Assembly: GCF_000703165.1 (NCBI RefSeq)
Contig: NZ_JNLQ01000002.1
Coordinates: 2,294,001 to 2,358,000, forward strand
Length of the DNA: 64,000 nt
DNA from: Butyrivibrio sp. AE3004
Lineage (GTDB): Bacteria > Bacillota > Clostridia > Lachnospirales > Lachnospiraceae
Direction of reading: 5' to 3'
The notes under the pieces are model-generated. The model saw only the letters and a list, made by a program, of their open reading frames with translations. It had not been told where the DNA came from and searched no databases. Shown piece by piece: positions 42,555 to 52,722 of the stretch (the stretch's first letter is position 1; every line of letters starts with the position of its first letter). The translations under genes were made by a program, and so were the position numbers.

Positions 42555-43223
42555 TCAGTCGGTAACTGAACCTGCAATAATAAATCCCTTTTTGTTTTTT
42601 CCATATCCGGCACTATAATAATCCTTCATCTTTTTACGGGATGCGTTCTTTGTAAGCTGACCGTTTCTAAGTCCTGCAAATCCGATATATATTCCTGTGG
42701 TTCCGTGATTTAAGGTAAGTCTGTATGCATATGTACTGTAGTTTCTCCAATTATAAATATAGTACGTTGTACGTCCCTGCTTAGCCTTTAAAGTTCTACC
42801 GTAATCAGACTCACTATGTAACAGAGCACCTTCAAAAATGCAATTCGTAATGTAATTCCCTTTGGAATCTATAACGATTGGAACATAGGTTGAAATACCA
42901 CCTTTCCTTCTTCGTGACTCTTTTACTGTTTTAATAATATCTTTTTTGGACATCTTAAATCTTTTTATTTTGATTCTGACGTAGTATTCATCATAAACCG
43001 GCGCATTAGTATCAGGGTCAAATACTGTAGGCGCCCCTTTTTCAACTATCATTGTGAAAGAAGATGTTTTTGCTTTTCCGCCTTTGTACATTACAGTCTT
43101 TACTTTGCCCGATCGACTCAATGTAACCTTTGGGCCCGCAGCCTGTGCCTTAAACGGTGTAAAGTTAATTGCCACAACCAGCGCAAGTAATAATGCCAAT
43201 AATTGTTTTAAACCTCTCTTCAT
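42555..43223 (-). CDS. Secreted hypothetical protein, basic
   Basis: 222 residues from the ATG at 43223, which has a GGGGG ribosome binding site (the frame is open to 43244). A typical signal peptide (LLALLLALVVAINFTPFKAQ, cut after AQA). The mature protein is very basic (many Lys/Arg) and Tyr-rich, with a GTTGIYIGFAGLRNGQ segment and a C-terminus ending GYGKNKKGFIIAG. No known domain. The charge suggests binding to anionic wall polymers. Monocistronic, flanked by terminators. Confidence 0.8.
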   Translation of the reverse strand: MKRGLKQLLALLLALVVAINFTPFKAQAAGPKVTLSRSGKVKTVMYKGGKAKTSSFTMIVEKGAPTVFDPDTNAPVYDEYYVRIKIKRFKMSKKDIIKTVKESRRRKGGISTYVPIVIDSKGNYITNCIFEGALLHSESDYGRTLKAKQGRTTYYIYNWRNYSTYAYRLTLNHGTTGIYIGFAGLRNGQLTKNASRKKMKDYYSAGYGKNKKGFIIAGSVTD

Positions 43224-43254
43224 TTTAATACCCCCTATAATCATTGCGAGCTAA

Positions 43255-43296
43255 CAAAAAAGTAACCGCTACGAGAGTTTCTTCTCATAGCGGTTA
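43255..43296 (-). terminator. Terminator of the DUF1846 gene
   Basis: A stem of 12-13 bp built on AACCGCTA/TAGCGGTT plus GAGA/TCTC, followed by ACTTTTTTG on the minus strand. It lies between the DUF1846 stop and the secreted-protein gene. Confidence 0.85.
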
Positions 43297-43380
43297 TATC
43301 ATAGCATGCAAGATGGTCAAATAATTCAGTTTATGTATTAAAATTTCATAAATCTTTATAAAAAATAAAATTAATTTTCA

Positions 43381-44862
43381 TCAGCCATGGAACAGCTTTT
43401 TGGTCTGGTACTTGGGCTCGCAGGTCAGGTTTACTCCAAGCTTATGGAAGGTTGATTCATCAACGGGTGAAAGAATAACAGTTGAATGAACCTCAAGACC
43501 ACGAAGTTTATCAACCTGATCGAGGGCTGCTTTTGCTGTATCATCCGTAGCTGCGCATATTGTGAGAGCTATAAGTATCTCACCTACATGCAGGTGAGGA
43601 TTGTGGCCTCCAAGTTGCTGCACCTTGAGATTCTGGATAGGCTCGATGATCGTGGGTGATATAAGCTCAACCTCATCGGGGATTCCTGCCATAACCTTTA
43701 ATGCATTAAGGAGCATTGCACTGGTTGCACCCATGAGTGCGCTTGTTTTACCTGTTACAACCTGTCCGTCGGGAAGCTCAATTGCTGCTGCAGGTGCACC
43801 TGTTATCTCTGCCTTTAAGTTAGCAGCCGCAACCGAAGGTCTGTCCTGAATGCTGCAACCCGCCTTTTGCATAAGGATCTCAAGGGTGTCAATTCTCTCC
43901 TGTGAGCTTTCACCCTTTCTCTTCTCGCAAAGTTCCTTATAATAACGTCTGATTATCTCCTGTCTTCCTGCTGCCTGTGCTGCCTCATCGTCTATTATGC
44001 AGTTTCCTGCCATGTTGACACCCATGTCAGTAGGTGATTTGTACGGAGAATCACCGTAAATCTGTTTAAACATTGTATTAAGCACAGGAAAGACAGCGAC
44101 GTCACGGTTATAATTTATTGTTGTCTCACCGTAAGCTTCAAGATGATAAGGATCGATCATGTTCATATCGGCAAGGTCTATCGTTGCTGCTTCGTATGCA
44201 AGGTTTACAGGGTGCTGAAGTGGAATGTTCCAGATAGGGAAGGTCTCAAACTTAGCATAGCCAGCCTTAACACCATGTCTGTTTTCATGGTAAAGCTGTG
44301 ACAGACATACTGCCATTTTTCCGCTTCCGGGTCCGGGAGCAGTAACAACTACCAGTGAGTGCTTTGTCTCAATGTACTCATTTTTACCATATCCCTCTTC
44401 ACTTATAATGAAAGGTATGTTTGAAGGATAGCCGGGAATTGTGTAGTGTCTGTAAACCTTAAGGCCAAGTGCTTCAAGCTTCTTCTGGTAAGCAACCACC
44501 TGCTCTGTTCCGTCATAGCGTGTAAGAACAACAGAGCCTACATACAGGCCATATCCATGGAAAGCATCGATAAGACGAAGAACATCCATATCATAGGTAA
44601 TACCAAGATCACCTCTAACCTTATTCTTCTCAATATCTCCTGCGTTTATTACTATTACAATCTCAACGTCCTCTTTAAGTTGTGTGAGCATGCGGATTTT
44701 GGAGTCCGGCTGAAATCCGGGCAAAACCCTGGAAGCGTGATAATCGTCAAAAAGCTTTCCGCCAAACTCCATGTAAAGCTTTCCGCCGAACTTTGCGATT
44801 CTCTCACGAATACGCTCAGACTGCATCTGGAGATATTTGTCATTATCAAATGCCTGTTTCAT
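43381..44862 (-). CDS. DUF1846-family protein
   Basis: 493 residues, the full length of the DUF1846 family. Characteristic segments are GKLYMEFGGKLFDDYHASRV, VVTAPGPGSGKMAVCLSQLY (a loop resembling a nucleotide-binding turn) and QQLGGHNPHLHVGEILIALT near the end. The family is common in Firmicutes and has known structures, but its biochemical role is unsettled; the cytosolic fold suggests a nucleotide- or metabolite-binding enzyme. It follows degV by about 60 bp on the same strand, so the two may be cotranscribed. Confidence 0.92.
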   Translation of the reverse strand: MKQAFDNDKYLQMQSERIRERIAKFGGKLYMEFGGKLFDDYHASRVLPGFQPDSKIRMLTQLKEDVEIVIVINAGDIEKNKVRGDLGITYDMDVLRLIDAFHGYGLYVGSVVLTRYDGTEQVVAYQKKLEALGLKVYRHYTIPGYPSNIPFIISEEGYGKNEYIETKHSLVVVTAPGPGSGKMAVCLSQLYHENRHGVKAGYAKFETFPIWNIPLQHPVNLAYEAATIDLADMNMIDPYHLEAYGETTINYNRDVAVFPVLNTMFKQIYGDSPYKSPTDMGVNMAGNCIIDDEAAQAAGRQEIIRRYYKELCEKRKGESSQERIDTLEILMQKAGCSIQDRPSVAAANLKAEITGAPAAAIELPDGQVVTGKTSALMGATSAMLLNALKVMAGIPDEVELISPTIIEPIQNLKVQQLGGHNPHLHVGEILIALTICAATDDTAKAALDQVDKLRGLEVHSTVILSPVDESTFHKLGVNLTCEPKYQTKKLFHG

Positions 44863-44925
44863 TCTAAATCCTCTCTTCCCTAGAGCATGCCACAGTATTC
44901 ATAAAACTTTTGACAATGCCCTTAT

Positions 44926-45792
44926 TCATTGGCTGTTATGAAAATATGCAATAGCGATTGCTCCGGGACCCGCATAAGTTCCTATCGTTGCGCCGACATG
45001 AGCAACCGGTATTTCACTTATATCTTTGGCAAGCTTTCCCTCATAGAGATGCTTGCTATCCTCTAAGTATTTCTTTAGCATTATATCCGATAGTCCGGAA
45101 TATGCAAGACATATCGGTCTGGAAAAATCAATTCCACCATTCTTTTCTATGAATTGTATCAAAAGATTGTTACCGTTTTTTGAACCTCTCGCTTTTCCAA
45201 CAACAGCAACAACTCCGTCTTCAATGGTTATAACAGGTTTGATGGACAAAAGTCCTCCGGCAATGGCTGCAGCGCTTGAAATTCTTCCACCAAGCTTTAA
45301 ATATTCAAGTGTATCAAAAATAGATATTACGCGGGCATTCTTTTTTTCATTTTCAATGATACCCGCAATCTCTGCTGCCGTTTTTCCTTCATCACGAAGC
45401 TGTACCGCACGCTCCACTATTATATACTGTGATATGCAAAACTGCTGTGAATCTATTACGCGGACCTTGTCTCCAAAGTCCTCCGCTGCGATACAGGCGC
45501 TCTGATACGAACCTGAAACTCCGTAGGAAAGGCTTATGTAAATAACCTCGTCTCCCGCATCCACTGCCTTTTTGAAAATCTCCTCATATTCATAAGGCGG
45601 TATCTGGCTTGTCTTTGGTAGTGTATCCGTTTCAAGAAGCTTCTCATAAAAAAGTGTGTATGGAAGCGTCACGCCATCCAGAAATTCCTCTTCCCCAAAT
45701 CGTACCTTCAGCGGAATTACGGTTATTCCCCACTCTCTTGCTGTCTCCTGCGAAATATCACTTGCTGAATCTGTGATAATACTTACTCCCAT
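44926..45792 (-). CDS. DegV-family fatty-acid-binding protein
   Basis: 288 residues, the usual length of FakB-like DegV proteins. Motifs: VSIITDSASDIS at the N-terminus, EFLDGVTLPYTLFYEKLLE, TLPKTSQIPPYEYEEIF, ISLSYGVSGSYQSACIAAED, YLKLGGRISSAAAIAGGLLS and AGPGAIAIAYF at the end. DegV proteins hold a fatty acid and in the FakAB system present it to a kinase for phosphorylation; no fakA is in the window. GGAGGAG ribosome binding site. Compare the DegV domain inside the histidine kinase at 23200. Confidence 0.95.
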   Translation of the reverse strand: MGVSIITDSASDISQETAREWGITVIPLKVRFGEEEFLDGVTLPYTLFYEKLLETDTLPKTSQIPPYEYEEIFKKAVDAGDEVIYISLSYGVSGSYQSACIAAEDFGDKVRVIDSQQFCISQYIIVERAVQLRDEGKTAAEIAGIIENEKKNARVISIFDTLEYLKLGGRISSAAAIAGGLLSIKPVITIEDGVVAVVGKARGSKNGNNLLIQFIEKNGGIDFSRPICLAYSGLSDIMLKKYLEDSKHLYEGKLAKDISEIPVAHVGATIGTYAGPGAIAIAYFHNSQ

Positions 45793-45860
45793 AGTCTTCT
45801 CCTCCTCTATAAACGCAGAATTCCCGAACGCATTTTCATTCTTGCATTCAAGAAGTCGTG

Positions 45861-45885
45861 TTTATGTCTGACACATACCGTTTTT
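45861..45885 (-). repeat. Short dispersed repeat, diverged copy 3
   Basis: AACGGTATGTGTCAGACATAAA on the minus strand resembles the repeats at 1294-1310 and 39549-39565, which also have a (C/G)-GTA-x-GAGTCAGA-TAA core. It lies about 70 bp upstream of degV. Confidence 0.35.
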
Positions 45886-46000
45886 GTTACAGGCAGTGTC
45901 CTTCATTTTTGAGTTACCATATTTTACTTAAAAGTTTTTTAACTATGTTAGTATAGCAAGAGGTTTTTTACAAAGCAATCCATAAACTATTGAAAAATAA

Positions 46001-47044
46001 TCAGTTTCCGTCGTGCTTTTCACTGATATGTCGTCTTCTAAGCTGACCACAGGCACCATCTATATCTCTGCCCATCTCTCTTCTTACAGTGGCATTTATG
46101 CGCCTCTTTTCAAGCTTTTTCTTAAATGACTGAACTCTCTCTCCTGTACTCTCCACAAAGTCACGCTCTTTTATGGGGTTGACCGGTATCAGATTTACCA
46201 CGCAGTTAAGCTCCTTAAGGAGGTCTGCAAGTTCATCCGCATCTCCATCCGTATCATTAACTCCGCCCACAAGAGAATACTCAAAGGTAAGCTGGCGTCC
46301 TGTCTTATCAAAGTAATCCCTGCAGGCATCAAGAAGCTCATCGATTGAGTATTTATTTGCTATAGGCATAAGCTCCTGCCTTTTTGCCTGATTTGATGCG
46401 TGAAGTGATATTGCAAGGTTTATCTGAAGCTTTTCTTCCGCAAGTCTTTTCATATTGGGTACAATTCCGCAAGTCGATATTGTAAGGTTTCTCTGTCCCA
46501 GGTTAAGACCGTTTTCATCAGTAAGGAGCTTTACAAAGGTAAGAACGTTGTCATAATTATCCAGCGGTTCACCGCTTCCCATTACCACAACTCTTGAAAC
46601 CTTTTCCCCTGTATCCCGCATTATGGAATATATCTGGTCAAGTATCTCCGAGGGTGCAAGGTTTCTCTCAACTCCGTCTATTGTTGATGCACAGAATCTG
46701 CATCCCATGCGGCAACCAACCTGAGAGGATACGCACACGCTGTTTCCGAAGCGGTATTTCATAAACACGCTTTCAATGAGATTACCGTCACCAAGTTCAA
46801 AGAGGTATTTTCTTGTGCCGTCTATTTTTGACTCCTGCACTCTTTCAATTTTAAGTGAGACAAATTCGCACTCTTCCGAAAGCTTTTCACGAAGGCTTTT
46901 TGAAAGATTGGTCATCTCCTCAAAGCTTCTTGCCTGCTTCTTGTGCATCCAGTCATAGATTTGCCCGGCTCGAAAGCCGGGCTCCCCCATCCCTTTAATA
47001 AGGTCTGTTAATTCGTCTTTTGTAAGTGATTTAATATCTGTCAT
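46001..47044 (-). CDS. rlmN: 23S rRNA (adenine-2503-C2)-methyltransferase RlmN
   Basis: 347 residues. A radical SAM methylsynthase with CRMGCRFCAS as the CxxxCxxC cluster site near residue 115, GSGEPLDNYDNV, and the second catalytic Cys in the C-terminal part (IDGACGQLRR). It methylates A2503 of 23S rRNA and A37 of some tRNAs. The ATG overlaps the rsmB stop by 4 bp, so translation is coupled. In many Firmicutes it is followed by a PP2C phosphatase and a PASTA kinase; here the next gene is degV. Confidence 0.97.
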   Translation of the reverse strand: MTDIKSLTKDELTDLIKGMGEPGFRAGQIYDWMHKKQARSFEEMTNLSKSLREKLSEECEFVSLKIERVQESKIDGTRKYLFELGDGNLIESVFMKYRFGNSVCVSSQVGCRMGCRFCASTIDGVERNLAPSEILDQIYSIMRDTGEKVSRVVVMGSGEPLDNYDNVLTFVKLLTDENGLNLGQRNLTISTCGIVPNMKRLAEEKLQINLAISLHASNQAKRQELMPIANKYSIDELLDACRDYFDKTGRQLTFEYSLVGGVNDTDGDADELADLLKELNCVVNLIPVNPIKERDFVESTGERVQSFKKKLEKRRINATVRREMGRDIDGACGQLRRRHISEKHDGN

Positions 47045-48429
47045 GAGTTTTCCTTACGTCTAAATTTCGCTATAAAAAATCCGTCTGTGTCAAATTCTCC
47101 CGGAATCAATTGAATATATCCGGCTCCGACGGTATCGATAGTCTTCATCTGATTCGGAAGTCTGTCTTCTATACTCACCGCCTCAAAAGGGAGGTTTTCC
47201 AGAATCCATTTGTAGTTTTCCTGATTCTCCTGCTTTGTCATCGTGCAGGTACTGTAAATAAGTGTTCCTCCGGGCTTTACATAATTCCACACGCTGCTCA
47301 GGATCTTCCTCTGCATAGTCTGCAGGTTCATTATTGAATTAAGATCCGTATTCATCTTTATATCAGGCTTTCTGCCGATTATCCCAAGGCCTGAGCAGGG
47401 GAGATCGCAGTACAGAACATCCGCCTTATTCTCAAGTGACGGATCATGCTTTTCGGCATCATAGTCCTCTACCACCACGTTATTCAGCCCCATACGCATA
47501 ACGTTTTCACGTATTATTATGCACTTATTTTCAGATATATCTCTCGATATTACTTTTCCCGTATCCTTAAGAACATCTGCAGCATGAAGACTTTTTCCAC
47601 CCGGAGCGGCACATACATCGATGACAGTGTCTCCCTTTTTAAGGCCTGCAACCTCAGTCACAAGCATTGAGCTTACGTCCTGAACCATAAACGCTCCCTC
47701 ATCAAATCCCGGAAGGTATGTGATATTATCGGTGTGATAAAGGTTCATCGCATAATGTAAAAGCGGGCTTGGCTTCATAACTATAGTTCCATTATTTGCA
47801 CGCTTCATTTTGAGAAGTATTTCTCTTAGCTGTTCATTACTGAATCTGCAGCTGAATCTAACCGTCACGGGTCTGGGTTTCAGGAAAAACCTGAATATCT
47901 CCTCTGTCTTCTTAAAGCCGTAGTTCTCCAGAAACATCTTTGAAAGCCACAAAGGCTCTGCAAATCTAACGGACAAAAACTGTATTTTTGATTCCTTGGA
48001 TTTACCGGGATCTGGCCAAGCTATCTCATCCTTATTTCTGGATATGTTTCGAAGAACACCGTTTACAAAGCCCTTAAGTCCTACAAAATGTATCTTTGCT
48101 GTAAGTTTTACGGCTTCATTAACCGCAGCCGAATCCGGAACCGAATCCATATAAAGTATCTGGAAGGTTCCCATTCTAAGGATGTATAAAATGGGCTTTG
48201 CCATCTTTTTTATGGGAGTTTTTGAAAACTGTCCTATCACATAGTCGAGGGTTATCTGTCTCTCGATAGTCCCTTCTGCCAGATACTTTATGAATGCTTT
48301 CTGTTTTGCTTCGAGAAAGTCGTATTTATTTAATGCCAGTTTTACGGCAGATTTCTGATAGGAGTCGCTTTTCCCCATCTCCGTCAGAATATCAAGTGCA
48401 ATTCGTCTTTCATTGACCTCCCGAGCCAT
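47041..48429 (-). CDS. rsmB: 16S rRNA (cytosine-967-C5)-methyltransferase RsmB
   Basis: 462 residues. An N-terminal NusB-like helical RNA-binding domain (about 1-140; LNKYDFLEAKQKAFIKYLAE), a middle region, and a class I methyltransferase with DVCAAPGGKSLHAADVL, DLPCSGLG (the Pro-Cys motif) and the catalytic Cys in IYSTCTMTKQENQ. It makes m5C967 in 16S rRNA. AGGAGG site, 2 bp after the Zn-peptidase stop and overlapping rlmN downstream. Confidence 0.96.
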   Translation of the reverse strand: MAREVNERRIALDILTEMGKSDSYQKSAVKLALNKYDFLEAKQKAFIKYLAEGTIERQITLDYVIGQFSKTPIKKMAKPILYILRMGTFQILYMDSVPDSAAVNEAVKLTAKIHFVGLKGFVNGVLRNISRNKDEIAWPDPGKSKESKIQFLSVRFAEPLWLSKMFLENYGFKKTEEIFRFFLKPRPVTVRFSCRFSNEQLREILLKMKRANNGTIVMKPSPLLHYAMNLYHTDNITYLPGFDEGAFMVQDVSSMLVTEVAGLKKGDTVIDVCAAPGGKSLHAADVLKDTGKVISRDISENKCIIIRENVMRMGLNNVVVEDYDAEKHDPSLENKADVLYCDLPCSGLGIIGRKPDIKMNTDLNSIMNLQTMQRKILSSVWNYVKPGGTLIYSTCTMTKQENQENYKWILENLPFEAVSIEDRLPNQMKTIDTVGAGYIQLIPGEFDTDGFFIAKFRRKENS

Positions 48430-48430
48430 C

Positions 48431-49153
48431 TTACCTCCTATTCCTTCTTCCGCCGTCTACCATTGAAACCAGCCTCAGAAGCTGCAATATAGATGAAGCA
48501 GCTGACGCAACATAAGTAAGTGCAGCCGCATTTAAGACTTGCCTTGACTGATCAACCTCATCCTGCGCAAGGATTCCATAGTCACTAAGCATCACAAGCG
48601 CTCTGTGAGATGCATCAAACTCCACAGGAAGTGTAATAAGCTGAAAAAGAACAGCAAGAGCAAATACCCAGATTCCAATCCTTGCCAAAGGAGTAAAACC
48701 AATAAACAGTCCTAACACAATCATGGGAAGCCCTATCCTGGAGCCGATGTTAGCTGCAGGAACAAGTGCTGATCTGATTTTTATCGGCAGATATCCCTGA
48801 TGGTGCTGAAGAACGTGCCCGCACTCATGCGCTGCTACTCCGATGGCAGCAACACTTGTTGAATTATATGTACTGTCAGAGAGGTTAACCGTATTGTTTC
48901 TCGGATCGTAGTGATCGGATAAATCTCCCGGTACGTGCGCTATGCATACGTCGTTTATGCCGTTTCGTCTAAGGAGCTCCTCAGCAACCTGCGCTCCCGT
49001 CATGTTACTCATGCTTCTTACTCTTGCATATTTATTATAGGTGCTCTTTACCTTAAAACTTGCGAGCATGCAGAGAAGCGCACCTATTAACACCAATATG
49101 TAGCTGCCGTTATACATCATATAACCGGTTTCATAACCATATGTACTATACAT
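48431..49153 (-). CDS. Membrane zinc metallopeptidase (Zn_peptidase_2 family)
   Basis: 240 residues. An N-terminal helix (NGSYILVLIGALLCMLASFK), the metal-binding AHECGHVLQHHQGYLP (HExxH form HECGH) near residue 118, then helices around 130-190 and the EFDASHRAL segment typical of this family, whose Glu is the probable third ligand. Bound in the membrane with the active site probably cytosolic. The gene commonly sits in the fmt-rsmB-rlmN block of Firmicutes, as here. Substrate unknown. Confidence 0.93.
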   Translation of the reverse strand: MYSTYGYETGYMMYNGSYILVLIGALLCMLASFKVKSTYNKYARVRSMSNMTGAQVAEELLRRNGINDVCIAHVPGDLSDHYDPRNNTVNLSDSTYNSTSVAAIGVAAHECGHVLQHHQGYLPIKIRSALVPAANIGSRIGLPMIVLGLFIGFTPLARIGIWVFALAVLFQLITLPVEFDASHRALVMLSDYGILAQDEVDQSRQVLNAAALTYVASAASSILQLLRLVSMVDGGRRNRR

Positions 49154-49196
49154 TTTTCATTCCTCCTGTCAAAAACGCGTGTTTATTTCTGCAAAT

Positions 49197-50159
49197 TCAC
49201 AAAAGCTTATCCCCCGCATTAACACTGTTACCTGCCAAAAATGCAGAAACGCTCATGCGCTTTTTCCCTTCAAGCTGAAGCTCTCTTATTTCCAGAAGTC
49301 CGTCGCCTGTCGCAACTAAAAAGCTGTCCTTATTAACCTGCACGATGGTTCCGGGAGCATTTTTCTTAAGCTCATCCATATTACCGGCAATTTTATCAGA
49401 GTTTTCTCTTATTACTTTTACGGTCCACACCTTCAGCATTTTCCCATTATAATCCGTAAATGCACTGGGCCAGGGATTCATACCGCGAACAAGGTTCGAA
49501 ATCTTCTCTGCAGAGTCATTCCAGTTAATACGTCCCATATCCTTACTGATCTTGCCGCATTTTGTAGCAAGCGCATCGTCCTGCGGAATGGGTGTGAGTT
49601 CGCCTTTTTCAATTTTAGGAAGTGCCTCTGCAATAAGATCTGCACCAAGATACATAAGCTTATCAAAAAGTGTTCCCGCAGTATCTTCCTCTTCTATCGG
49701 AATTTCTTTTGTTATAAGAATATCACCGGTATCCATTCCTGCATTCATCTGCATTATTGTAACACCCGTGGTCTTATCCCCATTTAATATGCACATCTGA
49801 ATCGGGGCTGCCCCTCTGTACTTAGGAAGGAGCGATGCATGGATATTTACGCATCCAAACTTCGGAATATCCAGCACCTCCTGAGACAAAATCTGTCCGA
49901 AAGCAGCAACAACAAAAATATCGGCGTTAAGTGCCTTTAACTGTTCTACAACTTCCGCTTCTCTGATTTTCTTTGGCTGCATTATTTTAAGCTCATGCTT
50001 CATCGCACATTCTTTAACCGGCGAAGGCACAAGCTTATCACTTCTTCCTTTTGGTTTATCGGGCTGTGTAACAACCGCAACAACCTCATGTCCTTTTTCT
50101 ATCATTTTTTCAAGGGGCGGCACGGAAAAATCCGGTGTGCCCATGTAAACTATTCTCAT
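49197..50159 (-). CDS. fmt: Methionyl-tRNA formyltransferase Fmt
   Basis: 320 residues from the ATG at 50159, with AAGGAG 7 bp upstream; the frame is open to 50180. Family motifs: MRIVYMGTPDFSVPPLEKMI at the start, VNIHASLLPKYRGAAPIQ (the SLLP formyl-THF site) and GDTIL-like MQMNAGMDTGDILITKEIPI. It formylates initiator Met-tRNA. Normally it follows def directly; here an L,D-transpeptidase and a histidine kinase lie between. A possible promoter is TTCGCA-18-TAAAAT upstream. Confidence 0.96.
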   Translation of the reverse strand: MRIVYMGTPDFSVPPLEKMIEKGHEVVAVVTQPDKPKGRSDKLVPSPVKECAMKHELKIMQPKKIREAEVVEQLKALNADIFVVAAFGQILSQEVLDIPKFGCVNIHASLLPKYRGAAPIQMCILNGDKTTGVTIMQMNAGMDTGDILITKEIPIEEEDTAGTLFDKLMYLGADLIAEALPKIEKGELTPIPQDDALATKCGKISKDMGRINWNDSAEKISNLVRGMNPWPSAFTDYNGKMLKVWTVKVIRENSDKIAGNMDELKKNAPGTIVQVNKDSFLVATGDGLLEIRELQLEGKKRMSVSAFLAGNSVNAGDKLL

Positions 50160-50275
50160 TCTATTCTCCTTAACCGTCATATATTCGATTCTTATTTTAC
50201 TACATAAGGCAAGTTATTGCGAACGCTCCGCAAATTGTAATACCGGATTCACGTATAAAAACATTTTATTCCGTA

Positions 50276-52555
50276 TTATTCCAAAGCATCCTTAAATATC
50301 TTTTTGAGTTTCAGGAAGTCTTCAACAAATTCAGGAAATTTTTCCGCGATCAGTTTTCGGTTATCATCTTTTCCGGCAAGCTCTAATTCCTTTGCCTTAG
50401 CCGAAAAGTCAGCAATTCCGATTGTAAGGGAACTGCTCTTTAATGCATGGACAGTGATAGTAAAAAGACTAATATCATTTTTAGCAAGGCAGTCCTCAAG
50501 CAAAGCAGTCTTTTCATCTATGCTTTCAACAAACATCTCAAGCGCCATCATATATGTATCGGGAGTACCGCAGTAGTCAATGCCAGCATCAACATCTATC
50601 CGGTCGATCATAAGAAGTTTTTTGGGAATACCCTCATAATCGTTACTAATCTCCGCTTTTTCTGCGGTCTCCATGGAATGTATTTTTTCCTGAGGAATGT
50701 ATTTTAGCAGCATATCCAGCATTTCGGATAAAATGACCGGCTTGGTCATAAAGTCCGTAAAGCCAACTGAAAGCATATGTTCACGTTCGCCCGCAACAGC
50801 ACTCGCCGTAAGGGAAATGATAGGGATTTTCTCGGCCTTCTCCGAAAAATCCGCCTTTATCTTTGTAAGAGTTTCTATTCCATCCATTTGAGGCATGAAG
50901 TAATCAAGGAATACAAGGTCATATGTTTCCTTTCCGAATTTTTGTATTCCTTCCGCACCACTTGTAGCCGTATCAATCTTTATCTTTGTCGGAGCAAGAA
51001 GACCGCAGATTACCTCCAGATTAAGAGGCGTATCATCAACAAGGAGAATCCGGCTCTCAGGTGATGTAAAGTTTATCTTGGTCTTTTCCTTGCCACTTGC
51101 CTTGGATGTTTCTTTTTCCATCCACTGCTCGCCTATTTTAGCATCATCAACAGTTTCCTGAATCAGTTCAAAAGAGAATTCTGATCCCATATCATATATA
51201 CTCTCAACCGAAATCTTTGAGTCCATAAGTGAAAGTAAATGGGCAGCTATCGGAAGCCCCAGGCCTGCTCCTTCGATTGACCTTGTCCTCTTTGTATCAA
51301 GACGCTCAAACTCTGTAAAAAGCTTGTCCTTGTCCTCACTCTTTATTCCGATACCGGTGTCAGTTACAGAAAAACGGATTTTCACTTGCTCCTTTTTTTG
51401 GGAAATCAGATTTGCCCTAAAGGTGATCTTACCTTTTTCCGTGAATTTTACAGCGTTATTGAGAAGATTAGAAATTACCTGTTTGATTTTTAATTCATCG
51501 CCCACAAGTCTTTGAGGAATTTCAGGGTCAACTTCAAAGCGAAGCTCAAGGCCTTTCTCCTCGGCACCATGCTTTGTCAGATTAAGGACGCTGTTTATTA
51601 GATCTGCGACATAATATTCCTCATTTAAAAGCTCAGTATTACCAAATTCCATCCTTGAAAAATCCAAAATACTGCTTATTATTTCAAGAAGATTTGAACC
51701 TGCTGTCTCAATATTATCTACACATGAGATTATTTTCTCATCACTACTCTCCCTGCGAATTATCTCATTCATACCCAGAATGGTATTTATGGGGGTTCTT
51801 ATCTCGTGACTCATATTTTTAAGAAACACAGTTTTGGCTTTATTTGCCTGTTGTGCTTCATCAAGTGCCTGTGCAAGTAAATTATTCTTTTTCTGAAGTT
51901 CTTCCTCTGATACAAAGCTATGGATAAGAGCTCCTGCAAGTAAGCATCCTACAGAATAGAATGGAACAAGCGGAAACAATGTCTGAAGCCAAATAAATAC
52001 CGTCATTGTAAATCCTGATATTGCAACTGTCAGATGATGACGCTTATCTTTTCTAGCCAAACAAAAATAAATTACTGAAGTATATATCGTTGTGAGCGCA
52101 AACATTACTATCTGGTAACCGTAAAAGACATATCTCAAACGCTCAGGAATATAAACACCATCAGGGGTAAATGAGAAAAGAACCGGTTTAAAGAGATTTA
52201 CTGCAAGGCATGAAAAGACAAAGGCAACCATAAGCCATGCCGCTATGTTAAGAAGAGTATCAAAAATATTGTTGTTCTTGAGGTACTTCACCACAAATCT
52301 TGACCATACAAGTACCGACAACACCATTGCCATAAAATATACAACAGTATCAGTATAGACAACACCTACACTGCAAAACTCATACATAACTCCCCACAAA
52401 CTGTCCGTAATCATATACACAATCACGCTATACAAAAAATGTCTGTATGCAACAGCTTCCTTCAGCATATCTTTATTTCCAAAGGATCTTAATATTCTGT
52501 TATTCATTATAACGTAAAGTGCTAGCGATAATAACCCGATTCCGGAATAATACAT
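50276..52555 (-). CDS. Hybrid histidine kinase with membrane sensor, receiver and HPt
   Basis: 759 residues from the ATG at 52555 (GGGGAA upstream). The frame opens at 52741, but that start lies inside the terminator of the upstream gene. Seven or so membrane helices (about 1-220), HisKA with SHEIRTPINTIL near 252, HATPase (LLNNAVKFTEKGK, DTGIGIKSED, GAGLGLPIAA), receiver (ILLVDDTPLNLEV, Asp in FLDYFMPQMDG near 550, Lys in FMTKPV) and HPt (VHALKSSSLTI near 704). A complete phosphorelay in one chain, missing only the final regulator. It interrupts the def-fmt block; no response regulator is adjacent. Confidence 0.9.
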   Translation of the reverse strand: MYYSGIGLLSLALYVIMNNRILRSFGNKDMLKEAVAYRHFLYSVIVYMITDSLWGVMYEFCSVGVVYTDTVVYFMAMVLSVLVWSRFVVKYLKNNNIFDTLLNIAAWLMVAFVFSCLAVNLFKPVLFSFTPDGVYIPERLRYVFYGYQIVMFALTTIYTSVIYFCLARKDKRHHLTVAISGFTMTVFIWLQTLFPLVPFYSVGCLLAGALIHSFVSEEELQKKNNLLAQALDEAQQANKAKTVFLKNMSHEIRTPINTILGMNEIIRRESSDEKIISCVDNIETAGSNLLEIISSILDFSRMEFGNTELLNEEYYVADLINSVLNLTKHGAEEKGLELRFEVDPEIPQRLVGDELKIKQVISNLLNNAVKFTEKGKITFRANLISQKKEQVKIRFSVTDTGIGIKSEDKDKLFTEFERLDTKRTRSIEGAGLGLPIAAHLLSLMDSKISVESIYDMGSEFSFELIQETVDDAKIGEQWMEKETSKASGKEKTKINFTSPESRILLVDDTPLNLEVICGLLAPTKIKIDTATSGAEGIQKFGKETYDLVFLDYFMPQMDGIETLTKIKADFSEKAEKIPIISLTASAVAGEREHMLSVGFTDFMTKPVILSEMLDMLLKYIPQEKIHSMETAEKAEISNDYEGIPKKLLMIDRIDVDAGIDYCGTPDTYMMALEMFVESIDEKTALLEDCLAKNDISLFTITVHALKSSSLTIGIADFSAKAKELELAGKDDNRKLIAEKFPEFVEDFLKLKKIFKDALE

Positions 52556-52722
52556 ATAAAATTCCCCATAAATATTACATATACTTACCCATTCTTTAAA
52601 TACAATTATAGTTTCGACTATCGTTATTTCATATAAATAAAATCTAAAATTTATATTAAGTTCGCTAATTGTTTTCAAAATATAAAAATAGGAAAGCGGA
52701 GCTATTTCCTCGTATGAAACAC